Shown here: positions 1 to 8,468 of the stretch, one piece after another
Layout: each line of letters opens with the position of its first letter
Numbering within the stretch: position 1 is the stretch's first letter
Source: Pseudoalteromonas apostichopi
Lineage (GTDB): Bacteria > Pseudomonadota > Gammaproteobacteria > Enterobacterales > Alteromonadaceae
Assembly: GCF_030297135.1 (NCBI RefSeq)
Contig: NZ_AP028065.1
Coordinates: 372,001 to 436,000 of the forward strand
Length of the DNA: 64,000 nt
Reading direction: 5' to 3'
Notes under the pieces: model-generated
Told to the model about the DNA's origin: nothing
Database searches by the model: none
What the model saw: the letters and a program-made list of their open reading frames with translations, nothing else
Made by a program: the position numbers and the translations under genes

Positions 1-750
1 AGCCAAATCGACTTGGCACTCGCTGCTGATATGGCAGATATTAGCTTAACTGAACTTTATCGTTTGAACCCTGGTTTTAATCGCTGGGCGACTGATCCAA
101 ATGGACCGCACTTTTTATTATTACCGTCAGATAAAGTTGAATCGTTTTCTGAGAGACTAGCAAAAACAGAGCAAAAAGACCGACTGCGCTGGCAGCAATA
201 TGTGGTTGCACGTGGTGACAGCTTATCTGTGATTGCGAAGAAGTTTTCTACAAGTACAAATGCCATTAAAACGCTGAATAAACTTTCATCGAATACTATT
301 CGTGTTGGTCAGCAATTACTTGTGCCACTAAGTGATGGTGAGATAAATAGCCAGCATTTACCAAAATCAGTACGTATGGCAGCGAATAAAGCAACGCGTA
401 AAAAGCTAAGCCATAAAGTCGCCAGTGGCGATACACTTTGGGATATCAGCCGTGAGTACGATGTGACTATTGCAGAACTAGCAACATGGAATAAGCTGAA
501 AAAAAATTCAGTGCTTCGTCTTGGTCAAAAGCTAACTGTATATAAGGAAGAAAAGTCACAACTTGCTGCGACACAAACCAAAGAGCGAACAATTACCTAT
601 AAAGTTCGTCGTGGTGACTCGTTAGCGCGAATTGCCGCTAAGTTTAATGTTTCTGTGCAAGATATTATCAAATGGAACTCATTAGCTGGACAAAAATACA
701 TTCAGCCTGGGCAAAAGCTTAAGTTAAAAGTTGATGTACGAAGCGCATAA
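1..750 (+). CDS. mltD: Membrane-bound lytic murein transglycosylase D, C-terminal part (5' partial)
   Basis: The reading frame is already open at base 1 (S-Q-I-D-L-A...), so this is the 3' end of a longer gene. The start-like TTG at 13 is internal. The first part matches the end of the MltD catalytic region (LYRLNPGFNRWATDP followed by LLLP). It is followed by three LysM peptidoglycan-binding repeats at about window residues 67-110, 138-182 and 201-245, each opening with a V-x-x-GD-(S/T)-L motif and closing with GQ-(Q/K)-L. MltD is a lipoprotein-type transglycosylase that cleaves glycan strands in the periplasm. The catalytic SLT domain lies outside the window. It is convergent with speB and shares a hairpin terminator with it. 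Confidence 0.9.
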   Translation, partial: SQIDLALAADMADISLTELYRLNPGFNRWATDPNGPHFLLLPSDKVESFSERLAKTEQKDRLRWQQYVVARGDSLSVIAKKFSTSTNAIKTLNKLSSNTIRVGQQLLVPLSDGEINSQHLPKSVRMAANKATRKKLSHKVASGDTLWDISREYDVTIAELATWNKLKKNSVLRLGQKLTVYKEEKSQLAATQTKERTITYKVRRGDSLARIAAKFNVSVQDIIKWNSLAGQKYIQPGQKLKLKVDVRSA

Positions 751-771
751 CGGCTTCATTTTATGTTAAAA

Positions 772-795
772 AAAGAGCGCCTTTAGGCGCTCTTT
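772..795. terminator. Bidirectional intrinsic terminator between mltD and speB
   Basis: A perfect 10-bp stem (AAAGAGCGCC / GGCGCTCTTT) with a TTTA loop lies between the two convergent genes. A-rich sequence precedes it and T-rich sequence follows it, so it can terminate transcription from both sides. Confidence 0.85.
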
Positions 796-806
796 GTCTC
801 TCTCAC

Positions 807-1730
807 TTAGTATTTATGCTTTAAAGCCCATAAGTGTAATAACTCATTGGCAATGGTCGCTGCGGCAATCGCGGTTAATTCACTTTGATCATATGATGGC
901 GATACTTCAACCACATCCATACCGACCATATTAATGCCCTTCAATGCACGAAGCACCTTAAGCACTTTATCGCTTGTTAAGCCACCACACACAGGTGTGC
1001 CTGTCCCTGGAGCGAATGCAGGGTCAAGGCAGTCAATATCAAAGGTTAGATACACAGGTAAGTCACCCACGCGTGCTTTGATTTGCTCAGCGATATCTTG
1101 TGCAGGTAAATCATTGGCAGCCATTGCATCAATCACCGCAAACTCATGTTTGCTCTGATCAAAGTCAGTACGAATACCAATTTGAATACTGTGTTCAACA
1201 TCAATGAGTCCTTCCATCGGCGCATGATAAAACATGGTACCGTGATCATAACGTGAGCCATTGCTGTAAGTATCTGTGTGAGCATCAAAATGAACTAATG
1301 CCATCTTACCGTATTGCTTAGCATGGGCGCGCAGTAAAGGCAAAGTCACAAAATGGTCGCCACCTAAGCCTAATAATGTTTTACCTTGACGAAGAATTTG
1401 CTCAGCCGCTAATTCTAATTGCGCTGTAAAATATTCTGGGTCACCTACTGGGTAGGTAAAATCACCAGCATCAGCTAATTTTAAACGCTCAAACAACGGG
1501 AACGTCCACGGGTACTTGATTTCTTCCCACGCAAGGTGCACAGAGGCACGACGAATTGCATCAGGGCCTAAACGTGCACCTGGGCGACCCGAGGTCGCCA
1601 GGTCAAATGGTAAACCTAGCACCACTACATCGGCATCGATTGCAGTGATGTTTTGCACCATCGGCTGACGTAGAAACGTCATGCCGTTTGAATATAACGA
1701 ATGATCTGTGTGGTCAAACAATGTCGACAT
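807..1730 (-). CDS. speB: Agmatinase (agmatine ureohydrolase)
   Basis: This cytoplasmic ureohydrolase hydrolyses agmatine to putrescine and urea. At 307 aa it has the usual family length. The binuclear manganese motifs of the arginase/agmatinase family are visible: GGDHFVT near residue 122, DAHTDTY near 148, and DIDCLDPAFAPGTGTP near 230. It starts 3 bp after the speA stop codon, so speA and speB form an operon running from arginine through agmatine to putrescine. An arginase or formiminoglutamase is less likely because of the direct speA linkage and the close match to SpeB motifs. Confidence 0.95.
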   Translation of the reverse strand: MSTLFDHTDHSLYSNGMTFLRQPMVQNITAIDADVVVLGLPFDLATSGRPGARLGPDAIRRASVHLAWEEIKYPWTFPLFERLKLADAGDFTYPVGDPEYFTAQLELAAEQILRQGKTLLGLGGDHFVTLPLLRAHAKQYGKMALVHFDAHTDTYSNGSRYDHGTMFYHAPMEGLIDVEHSIQIGIRTDFDQSKHEFAVIDAMAANDLPAQDIAEQIKARVGDLPVYLTFDIDCLDPAFAPGTGTPVCGGLTSDKVLKVLRALKGINMVGMDVVEVSPSYDQSELTAIAAATIANELLHLWALKHKY

Positions 1731-1733
1731 TGC

Positions 1734-3647
1734 TTATAACTCTTCTAAATAAGTGTAACCATTTAAGCCAGTTTGCAACTCATCTAATACGCTTTGCTGC
1801 TCTGATTCTGGTAATTTTGCCGCTACCAGTTGGGCGTAAGATTGCTGAAAACCTTCTACATCTAAATGTACATAACGCATCATGTCAGCAACGGTATCAC
1901 CCTCGTTAACTTCAGTGATTTTCGCCTGACCCTGCTCGTCCATTTTTATAATTGCACTGTGCGTGTCACCAAATAAATTATGCATATCACCTAAAATCTC
2001 TTGGTAAGCACCCACTAAGAAAAAGCCCATTAAATAAGGTTTTTCTTCGCTAAATGCTGGTACCGGCAAGGTGCTTTCAATACCTTGACCATCGACATAG
2101 TGCTCCATAGCACCATCTGAGTCGCAGGTAATATCAAGTAACACTGCACGCTTTTGTGGTGCCTCTGTTAAACCACTTAAAGGCAAAACAGGAAACACCT
2201 GGTCAATACCCCATGCATCCGGTAATGACTGGAACAATGAAAAGTTCACAAAAAACTTATCTGCTAAACGCGCATTTAATTCATCAATAATCGGACGATG
2301 AAAACGGTTTTTGTTATCCATATGTTTGTTAAGTTCATAACATACACGTAAGTTAACTTGCTCCGCCCATGCTCGCTCTGTTAAATCTAATAAGCCAAGT
2401 GCAAATTGATTATGTGCTTCGGCTAAATCACCTTGGCTATCATGATAAATTTCAATTAATGCACGGTCGTCATTGTCATCACTTAACTGCTGCCATGATG
2501 TCCACATGTTTTTTAATAATAGTGGTGCATCAGCGGCTGGCGCTTGAATGTCTTCTGGTACATAGCTTTCGGTACCAATAACATTCGAAATCAATACAGC
2601 ATGGTGCGCTGTTAACGCACGACCTGATTCAGAAATAATGCGCGGCATTGGTTGCTCATATAACTTACAGGTATCACCAATGGTGTATACAATGTTATTA
2701 GCATATTCACTTAAGCTGTAGTTCATTGAGTTATGAGACTGGCTACGTGTACCGTCATAATCTACCGCTAAACCGCCACCTACATCTAAACAATCAATTT
2801 GTGCACCTAATTTGCGTAACTCACAGTAAAAACGCGCAGCTTCACTCACACCTAAGCGAACATCGCGGATGTTTGCCATTTGCGAGCCAAGGTGAAAGTG
2901 TACAAGTTGGATCAGATCAAGTTGATCAGATGCTTTTAAACGATTAACCACACTGAGTACTTGCGATGCCGACAAACCAAATTTTGATTTTTCGCCACCA
3001 CTTGCTTGCCACTTGCCCTTACCTTGCGACGCTAAACGTACACGAATACCAATGCGTGGCTTTACGTTTAACTCTTTTGCTTGGCTAAGCACCATGTCTA
3101 GCTCAGACAGTTTTTCAAGAACAATGTAAACCTTGTGACCTAGCTTCTCGCCAATCAGTGCTAAACGAATGTATTCTTGGTCTTTATAGCCATTACATAC
3201 AATTACAGCACTGGTTTTTTCAGCCATGGCTAAAACCGTTAATAGCTCAGGTTTACTGCCCGCTTCTAGACCCAATTGCTTCTTTTCAATATCAGCTTGG
3301 CTTGCAACTATTTCTTCAACAACTTCGCGTTGTTGGTTTACTTTAATTGGATAAACAAGCAAATAGTCTTTCGGGTACCCATAATTTTCAATTGCCGTGT
3401 TAAATGCCTGACATAAGCTATGTACACGATGATGTAAAATTTGTGGAAAACGAACCAACGCAGGCAAGCTTAAGCCTTTGTCTTGTAATTGCTGTGCGAT
3501 ATCGATTAGTGCAATGGTTTGCTCTGGGGCATGGGCCTTTGGCGCAACATACACATCACCTTGATCATTAATACCAAAGAAACCTTGGCTCCAATGACGA
3601 ACATTGTAACTCGTGCGAGCTTGTTCTAGTGATGTTGTCTCTTTCAT
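1734..3647 (-). CDS. speA: Biosynthetic arginine decarboxylase
   Basis: This PLP-dependent enzyme decarboxylates arginine to agmatine, the first step of putrescine synthesis by this route. Its 637 aa match the fold-III biosynthetic SpeA family (about 630-660 aa). The PLP lysine lies in YPIKVNQQREV near residue 100. Further family motifs are GIRVRLASQGKGKW near 200, HFHLGSQ near 250 and DVGGGLAVDYDGT near 290. It is the promoter-proximal gene of a speA-speB operon. The 240 bp upstream hold repeat motifs related to the RAYT element (see the repeat entry) and no other gene. Confidence 0.95.
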   Translation of the reverse strand: MKETTSLEQARTSYNVRHWSQGFFGINDQGDVYVAPKAHAPEQTIALIDIAQQLQDKGLSLPALVRFPQILHHRVHSLCQAFNTAIENYGYPKDYLLVYPIKVNQQREVVEEIVASQADIEKKQLGLEAGSKPELLTVLAMAEKTSAVIVCNGYKDQEYIRLALIGEKLGHKVYIVLEKLSELDMVLSQAKELNVKPRIGIRVRLASQGKGKWQASGGEKSKFGLSASQVLSVVNRLKASDQLDLIQLVHFHLGSQMANIRDVRLGVSEAARFYCELRKLGAQIDCLDVGGGLAVDYDGTRSQSHNSMNYSLSEYANNIVYTIGDTCKLYEQPMPRIISESGRALTAHHAVLISNVIGTESYVPEDIQAPAADAPLLLKNMWTSWQQLSDDNDDRALIEIYHDSQGDLAEAHNQFALGLLDLTERAWAEQVNLRVCYELNKHMDNKNRFHRPIIDELNARLADKFFVNFSLFQSLPDAWGIDQVFPVLPLSGLTEAPQKRAVLLDITCDSDGAMEHYVDGQGIESTLPVPAFSEEKPYLMGFFLVGAYQEILGDMHNLFGDTHSAIIKMDEQGQAKITEVNEGDTVADMMRYVHLDVEGFQQSYAQLVAAKLPESEQQSVLDELQTGLNGYTYLEEL

Positions 3648-3813
3648 CTATCTTTCTCTTTTATTTTAGTAATGCCAAAAACGGCAAGGGTTGTTGCCGC
3701 GCATTAAAAGAAAAATAGTGATTCAAGTCCAACAAGAATTTTTACTCGTAACGAGTGATTTTTAATGTGAAAAACGAATCGATAATTCCCTACCCATACT
3801 CAAAATTATTTAA

Positions 3814-3902
3814 GGACAGGCACTGTAAACAAGAATACATATTAGTGGACTGTTTTTCATTTTAGAGTATTTTAGAGGACAGGCATTTTAGAGGACAGGC
3901 AC
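3814..3902 (+). repeat. Cluster of REP-like GGACAGGCAC motifs with a 16-bp tandem direct repeat
   Basis: Three copies of GGACAGGCA(C) occur at 3814-3823, 3878-3885 and 3893-3902. The last two belong to a perfect head-to-tail duplication of TTTTAGAGGACAGGCA (3870-3885 and 3886-3901). The same core occurs beside the RAYT gene at 5.1 kb and in inverted orientation at 6.45 kb. The cluster lies upstream of speA. It also supplies the last codons and stop of the neighbouring minus-strand ORF, whose C-terminus VVPVL is read from the repeat. Confidence 0.7.
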
Positions 3903-4313
3903 TACTTTTGTGATTTCATCTGCTTTTGTTGAGTTCGATCCCAAGCGCCTCCATGCCTCACATTGCTCGTTATCATGCCACGTAATACCGATGTACTCTT
4001 GCCAATTTTCAAAGTCCTTTGTCCGAAATTTTTCAACCCCACACCCTCCTGCACCAAAAGATGTGCGGCAAATTTTTACAGTAAGATAAGTACCATCAAA
4101 ATTAAGCTGTGATTGTTTATCAGTGCAAACACTTAAAGGCCGATAAGGAAATGTAAGAATAACTTTTGATTCTATAGTGCCATTATGATTGAAGACACCA
4201 GTTAGGGAGTGACATGAGTTTAAGTAGAACTGGGTGGTATCAATAGTAAAGTCGGGTTGCTTACTCTTAGAAGTAATAGATACTTGTGACTTATCACCAC
4301 AGGCAGTAATCAA
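3888..4313 (-). CDS. Hypothetical lipoprotein-like protein with uncertain start
   Basis: I do not recognise the family. The annotated start is a TTG directly before I-T-A-C-G-D. The same frame stays open upstream and encodes a hydrophobic stretch (QFICFVTIFLITAC) ending in a lipobox-like I-T-A-C, so the real product is probably a lipoprotein that begins further upstream. No ATG or GTG is available there without crossing to another frame. The mature part of about 137 aa is soluble, with five cysteines besides the lipobox Cys, including CRTSFGAGGCG. The last codons and stop lie inside a REP-like repeat, so the 3' end may have been altered by repeat insertion. It could be a decaying gene. Confidence 0.45.
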   Translation of the reverse strand: MITACGDKSQVSITSKSKQPDFTIDTTQFYLNSCHSLTGVFNHNGTIESKVILTFPYRPLSVCTDKQSQLNFDGTYLTVKICRTSFGAGGCGVEKFRTKDFENWQEYIGITWHDNEQCEAWRRLGSNSTKADEITKVVPVL

Positions 4314-4395
4314 AAAAATCGTAACAAAACATATGAATTGTAAGGAATATTTATAAATTAGGATAACCTCAATAAAACATGGCTTAATACCTAAC

Positions 4396-4857
4396 TTACT
4401 GGTTAAGCCCTAACTCCATAAATAAACTTTGTGGATTTTCGCTATAGTTACCAAACGGACCACAACGATTGAAGCCTAAGTTTTCATATAGGCTAATGGA
4501 TTCTGTTTGTTTAGGGCCTGTTTCTAATCGAATAAGCGGAATTTGCTGCTCACCTGCGTGATGCAAGAGTATTTGCATAATTCGACGTGATAAACCTTTA
4601 CCACGGTAACTTGGTTTTACATATAGGCGGCGGATCTCACCATATGGAGGATTGCCTTCTTGCATCACGATTGCACCACAAGCAACGATACCATCTTCAT
4701 TTTTCAAGCCAATGGCATAAACATTAGGTTCAGCAAGTTCTTCAACACTTAAGGATTGAGCGGTTGCAACAGGATATAATGAGTTTATGAGTCGGTCTAT
4801 ATCAGAAAACACGTGTACTACTTCAGGATCATGTGGATTTAAATCGACTAACTGCAT
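4396..4857 (-). CDS. GNAT-family N-acetyltransferase
   Basis: A 153-aa acyl-CoA-dependent N-acetyltransferase of unknown substrate. The acetyl-CoA binding motif A is clear: RRLYVKPSYRGKGLSRRIM near residues 75-93, with the R-x-x-G-x-G core. A later segment, ETGPKQTESISLYENLGF, is motif B. I chose the ATG at 4857 because GGGAG precedes it by 4 bp. A longer frame to 4902 would add 15 residues with no ribosome site. The nearby hairpin GGCTTAA...TTAAGCC around 4380-4407 could be its terminator. Neighbours give no functional hint. Confidence 0.8.
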   Translation of the reverse strand: MQLVDLNPHDPEVVHVFSDIDRLINSLYPVATAQSLSVEELAEPNVYAIGLKNEDGIVACGAIVMQEGNPPYGEIRRLYVKPSYRGKGLSRRIMQILLHHAGEQQIPLIRLETGPKQTESISLYENLGFNRCGPFGNYSENPQSLFMELGLNQ

Positions 4858-5090
4858 AAAACTCCCATTTTTATATGTCGTTTTTGTTAATAATGTTAAC
4901 AATGATATCGGATATTAGTTTAATCCTCTACTGTTGTTTTCAATATTCATTTTTATAGGTACTGTTCAGACCGCCATACTATCGCTTAGTTCAACAGTAT
5001 GTAACTGAAAAAACGCCCAGTTGATAAAAATTAAAGTCCAACCTACACCGCTCAATTAAAGATTAATGATTTTTACTGAAAACTTTAAGA
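4858..5090. other. Intergenic stretch with no recognisable gene
   Basis: An AT-rich spacer between the GNAT gene and the left repeat of the RAYT locus. It is part of the longer gene-free region up to 5327. I see no credible ORF or RNA gene in it. The upstream promoter of the acetyltransferase should lie here. Confidence 0.4.
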
Positions 5091-5140
5091 AGACAGTCAC
5101 TTTAGTTTTTAATTTAACTAAAATGGACAGGCACTTAAAA
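5091..5140 (+). repeat. REP-like pair left of the RAYT gene
   Basis: Two related motifs in direct orientation are AGACAGTCACTTTAG at 5091-5105 and ATGGACAGGCACTTAA at 5123-5138. Between them TTTAGTT and AACTAAA can form a short hairpin. The right side of the RAYT gene carries the inverted version TAAAGTGACTGTCCAT (6447-6462), so the motif brackets the transposase gene as inverted repeats. Confidence 0.7.
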
Positions 5141-5327
5141 ATAAAAACCTTAGACTTAGGTTAAAACTCCTCTCAATCTCTCTAAACTTGACCTTGCAAA
5201 GCCCGCTTAACTTTAAAGGTCTTTCTTTTCCTTTAATCTTAAAACTGATTTTGATTAATTTGAGAAACGCTAGCCATTTCAAAGCAATGGTTTTAAAAAA
5301 TAATATTACAAAAATCACATAAAAGAA

Positions 5328-6305
5328 TTAGCTAGCTAACAGTAATAGACTATTAGTCCTGTTACTTCGCCGCTTTCGAGCAGTTTTACTACAGTAGTTT
5401 TCAATAGCTTGTATTCGACCTACAGCACCGTGAAATAAATGTTCAAACTGTGTTGTTAATGTTAGCCAATTTGTTGGCTCGAGATTAAGCCTCTCAAGGA
5501 TAGGAGGTAAATGATGATCTATATATCCGCGTTTATCCGTGCTAATACAACGCCCTGTCTGTTCTACAAGTAACAGGTATGACTTTAACTCAAAAGGTAT
5601 TCCCTTTGATTTATTCTTGTTCATACCACCAACAAAACGAGCTAGTAGCTTAGGTTGTTTTGAATTCTTCGCACTTTGGCTTCGCTTTTTAAAGCTTGTA
5701 TAGTTAGATTGCTCTGGGGTCCTCGCAACCTCTGCACGAACAGGGTTTAAATCAACATAGGCCATGCACGCTAAAAGAGCAGATTCATCAAGTAGTGCTT
5801 GGCTCTTGAAGCGCCCTTCCCAAAAATGCCCGGTACATTCGTCTTCTTTATTTGCACGCCTGGCAATATACTCATTAAGCATTCGCATGAACCAACTAAT
5901 ACTAGAAAGGCGCGCTCTGTATTCTACAACCTCTTTATTTAAAAAGGCCTGTTGAACGTCACTCAAGTGCTCACCACGGAGGAAGTTTTGACCTAAAGGC
6001 GTCATTTTACTGAGCTTATTCCAGCGTAGAAGAACGGCCTTATCGGTTAACCTATTTGCTTTTTTATCATCTACATAAAGCACAATATGAGTATGATTAC
6101 TCATCACGGCATAAGCACACACATCAATACAAAATACCTTCGCAAGAACAAGCAGACGATCTTCAACCCACCCTCGGCGATGTTCATATGATTTACCTGT
6201 GAGAGTATCTTCTCCGCAAAGGTAGGCGCGTCTAACGCATCGGGATACACAGTGATAGTATTTAGTATTCGACAAACAGATTTGCCGCTTCCTTGCTATA
6301 GCCAT
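5328..6305 (-). CDS. REP-associated tyrosine transposase (RAYT, TnpA-REP, IS200-like Y1 HUH family)
   Basis: A 325-aa single-strand DNA nuclease/transposase-like protein of the Y1 HUH superfamily. Visible hallmarks are the N-terminal YYHCVSRCVRRAYLCG segment, the metal-binding H-x-H in SNHTHIVLYV near residue 75, LNEYIARRANK near 142 with the likely catalytic tyrosine, and GHFWEGRFKSQ near 155-165. RAYTs act on REP sequences and are usually single-copy domesticated genes. The ATG at 6305 is preferred because AAGGAG precedes it. The frame could extend 25 residues further upstream without a better start. Cognate-looking GGACAG(T/G)CAC repeats flank it on both sides. Confidence 0.88.
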   Translation of the reverse strand: MAIARKRQICLSNTKYYHCVSRCVRRAYLCGEDTLTGKSYEHRRGWVEDRLLVLAKVFCIDVCAYAVMSNHTHIVLYVDDKKANRLTDKAVLLRWNKLSKMTPLGQNFLRGEHLSDVQQAFLNKEVVEYRARLSSISWFMRMLNEYIARRANKEDECTGHFWEGRFKSQALLDESALLACMAYVDLNPVRAEVARTPEQSNYTSFKKRSQSAKNSKQPKLLARFVGGMNKNKSKGIPFELKSYLLLVEQTGRCISTDKRGYIDHHLPPILERLNLEPTNWLTLTTQFEHLFHGAVGRIQAIENYCSKTARKRRSNRTNSLLLLAS

Positions 6306-6394
6306 CGTCCACTCCTTGAACCGATAATTTAAAATGCATGGGCTGTAACTAAAGTGTAGACAAAAACTCTTGTGCTGCAAAAACAGTTAAGTGT

Positions 6395-6490
6395 AATGAC
6401 TGTCTATTTAAATTTCTTCCCTTGGAATACAGCTGAGAGCTAGGCTTAAAGTGACTGTCCATGTAAAGAGTTAGTCCATGTAAAGAGTTA
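6395..6490 (-). repeat. REP-like repeats right of the RAYT gene, ending in a 17-bp tandem duplication
   Basis: AATGACTGTCTATTTA (6395-6410) and TAAAGTGACTGTCCAT (6447-6462) are inverted copies of the motif on the left flank. GTCCATGTAAAGAGTTA is then repeated perfectly head to tail at 6457-6473 and 6474-6490. The duplication resembles the 16-bp tandem at 3870-3901, so tail duplication appears to be a habit of this element. Confidence 0.7.
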
Positions 6491-6573
6491 AACACTTTGT
6501 TACGGAAAAAAGCTGTTCAAATATCGTTAAAACCATATACTGCAAACAACAAGAAAAAAGATGAGGTTTTCTC

Positions 6574-7302
6574 GTGCAGTTCACTCAAGGTATGGAATAC
6601 TTCTTTTCTGGCTTTAAGTTAATTAGCCAAAAGGGGTTGAAACGTTTTGTACTTATTCCTTTAACAATCAATATCCTGCTTTTTGGTAGTTCGCTGTTCT
6701 TTTTGTACGGTTGGCTCACTGATGGCTTTGCTTACATGAACTCGTTATTACCAGAATGGCTTAGCTGGCTCGAATGGCTAATGTGGCCGATTGCCGTGCT
6801 GGTGATTTTATTTAGTTACAGCATGCTCTTCACGGTTATTACGAATTTTATAGCAGCCCCATTTAACGGCCTGCTCAGTGAAAAAGTTGAGCTTTACTTA
6901 ACTGGGCAAAAAATTAATGACGATAGCCTTTTCGATACAATGAAAGATGTGCCACGCATGCTAGGACGAGAGTGGACAAAACTTTGCTATTACCTACCAC
7001 GCGCTATTGGCTTTTTTATTTTATTGTGGATTTTACCTGTGATCGGGCAAGTTTTATGGGTGCTTTTCACCTGTTGGATGTATGCCGTTCAATATGAAGA
7101 CTACGCTTTCGATAACCATAAAATTAGCTTTAATGAAATGAAAGGTGACTTAAAGCAAAAGCAAACCTTGTCCTATGGTTTTGGTTTAGCTGTAATGATT
7201 TTAACAGCAATACCAATTGTTAACTTAATTGTCATGCCTGTTGCAGTATGTGGAGGCACACGTTTATGGGTCGATAATTACCGAAGTAAATATCGAACTT
7301 AA
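6574..7302 (+). CDS. cysZ: Sulfate transporter CysZ-like inner-membrane protein (EI24 family)
   Basis: A 242-aa polytopic membrane protein. The hydrophobic segments lie at about residues 25-47, 65-90, 145-170 and 200-225. The N-terminal GMEYFFSGFKLI...RFVLIPLTIN and the hydrophilic region with NGLLSEKVELYL are typical of CysZ, which carries sulfate into the cytoplasm for cysteine synthesis. The E. coli protein is about 250 aa. The start is GTG, preceded by TGAGG about 8 bp upstream. It stands alone and is followed by a strong terminator. No cys genes are nearby, so the sulfate role rests on family resemblance. Confidence 0.85.
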   Translation: MQFTQGMEYFFSGFKLISQKGLKRFVLIPLTINILLFGSSLFFLYGWLTDGFAYMNSLLPEWLSWLEWLMWPIAVLVILFSYSMLFTVITNFIAAPFNGLLSEKVELYLTGQKINDDSLFDTMKDVPRMLGREWTKLCYYLPRAIGFFILLWILPVIGQVLWVLFTCWMYAVQYEDYAFDNHKISFNEMKGDLKQKQTLSYGFGLAVMILTAIPIVNLIVMPVAVCGGTRLWVDNYRSKYRT

Positions 7303-7325
7303 GTTAGATGTTTAATCGTCTAATT

Positions 7326-7357
7326 AAAAGGCCAATAGTTTTAGCTATTGGCCTTTT
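7326..7357. terminator. Intrinsic terminator between cysZ and rlmM
   Basis: A perfect 13-bp stem (AAAAGGCCAATAG / CTATTGGCCTTTT) has a 6-nt loop and ends in a T-run. It lies between convergent cysZ and rlmM and can work in both directions. Confidence 0.9.
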
Positions 7358-7373
7358 TATTTTCAAATTGATG

Positions 7374-8459
7374 CTAACTGTAAAGGCTTTGTGGAACCTT
7401 AGTTACATTCAAATGTACTGTGACCTCTTCACGATCGTGATACAAATGCTTGGCTTGCAGCTCGTAGCTCACTCCATATTTATCAAGCTCTTCTTTGATC
7501 ATTTTCAAACATTCGTAAACGCTGTCAAAACGTTTTTTCATAGGCAACTTGAGATTAAAGATTAGCTCTTTAGCGTAGGCATTAACTGCCCAATCAATCA
7601 TAAGATTAGTCACTTTTGTCGGCTTCTCTACCATGTCACACACTAACCACTGAATATTGCGCTTTTCAGGGCGATATTTAAAACCATCTACTCTGAAGTG
7701 CTTAACCTGCCCTGTTTCCATCAAATCATCATTCATTGGGCCATTATCGATTGCGCTTACAAACATTCCACGGCGCACCAGCTGATAAGTCCAACCACCT
7801 GGGCAAGCGCCTAAATCAACGCCTCGCATGCCAGGTTGCATACGTTCTTCGGCTTCATGGGAGGGAATAAACACGTTAAAGGCTTCATCGAGTTTTAAGG
7901 TAGAGCGGCTCGGCGCATCATTAGGCATACGTAAGCGCGGAATACCCATAAAGAAAGGCGAGTTGTTAAATGTATACGAATAGCCGACATAAGCACTGTC
8001 ATTTGCTAAAAATAACACATGCATTACTGGTTTCTTCTCTGCAAGCTCGCGTGTTACCTTTGAGCGCTTTTCAAGCGACTTTTTCAGTGGCGTCGAAATC
8101 TTTTTGCAGAACTTAGACAGCTCTTTACCTTCGTTAGTATCGGGCGTTTCTACGCGTAAGTCACCACATTCAGGAAAATCAGCGGCAGCATCAACAATGG
8201 CACTAACACGGTCTTCAAGTGGCATATTATCCACTAGAATGCCAGTAAACCATTGACGCGCAAATACCATATTTTTGAAGTCGACTTTTTTTATGATTTC
8301 ATCGCCGTGACTTGCATCAAAACATTCATAAACAACAATACCTGTATTTGGTTTTGTTTTAACGTAACCTGCAAAGCCTTGTTCAGCAGCTTGAAAGGTA
8401 ATTTCAGCAGCGGCATCATTTTCAAAACCACTGCGACAATAAATAATTACACTCGACAT
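7374..8459 (-). CDS. rlmM: 23S rRNA 2'-O-ribose methyltransferase RlmM
   Basis: A 361-aa SAM-dependent enzyme that methylates the 2'-O of C2498 in 23S rRNA. The N-terminal THUMP-like region begins SSVIIYCRSGFENDAAAE. The C-terminal Rossmann methyltransferase domain has GVDLGACPGGWTYQLVRRG near residue 215 and a later IQWLVCDMVEKP. The length agrees with E. coli RlmM (about 366 aa). It is the last gene of a gcvA-hydrolase-ygdD-rlmM run. The E. coli order gcvA-ygdD-rlmM is retained except for the inserted hydrolase. Confidence 0.95.
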   Translation of the reverse strand: MSSVIIYCRSGFENDAAAEITFQAAEQGFAGYVKTKPNTGIVVYECFDASHGDEIIKKVDFKNMVFARQWFTGILVDNMPLEDRVSAIVDAAADFPECGDLRVETPDTNEGKELSKFCKKISTPLKKSLEKRSKVTRELAEKKPVMHVLFLANDSAYVGYSYTFNNSPFFMGIPRLRMPNDAPSRSTLKLDEAFNVFIPSHEAEERMQPGMRGVDLGACPGGWTYQLVRRGMFVSAIDNGPMNDDLMETGQVKHFRVDGFKYRPEKRNIQWLVCDMVEKPTKVTNLMIDWAVNAYAKELIFNLKLPMKKRFDSVYECLKMIKEELDKYGVSYELQAKHLYHDREEVTVHLNVTKVPQSLYS

Positions 8460-8468
8460 AGATAACCC

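Noticed and set aside
4378..4407. The GGCTTAA...TTAAGCC inverted repeat as a regulatory RNA
   Set aside because: It is better explained as a weak terminator after the GNAT gene. No further structure supports an RNA gene.
5118..5318. A 66-aa minus-strand ORF beside the RAYT gene
   Set aside because: AT-rich, with Phe/Lys/Leu-biased composition and no ribosome site. It runs into the REP-like repeat.
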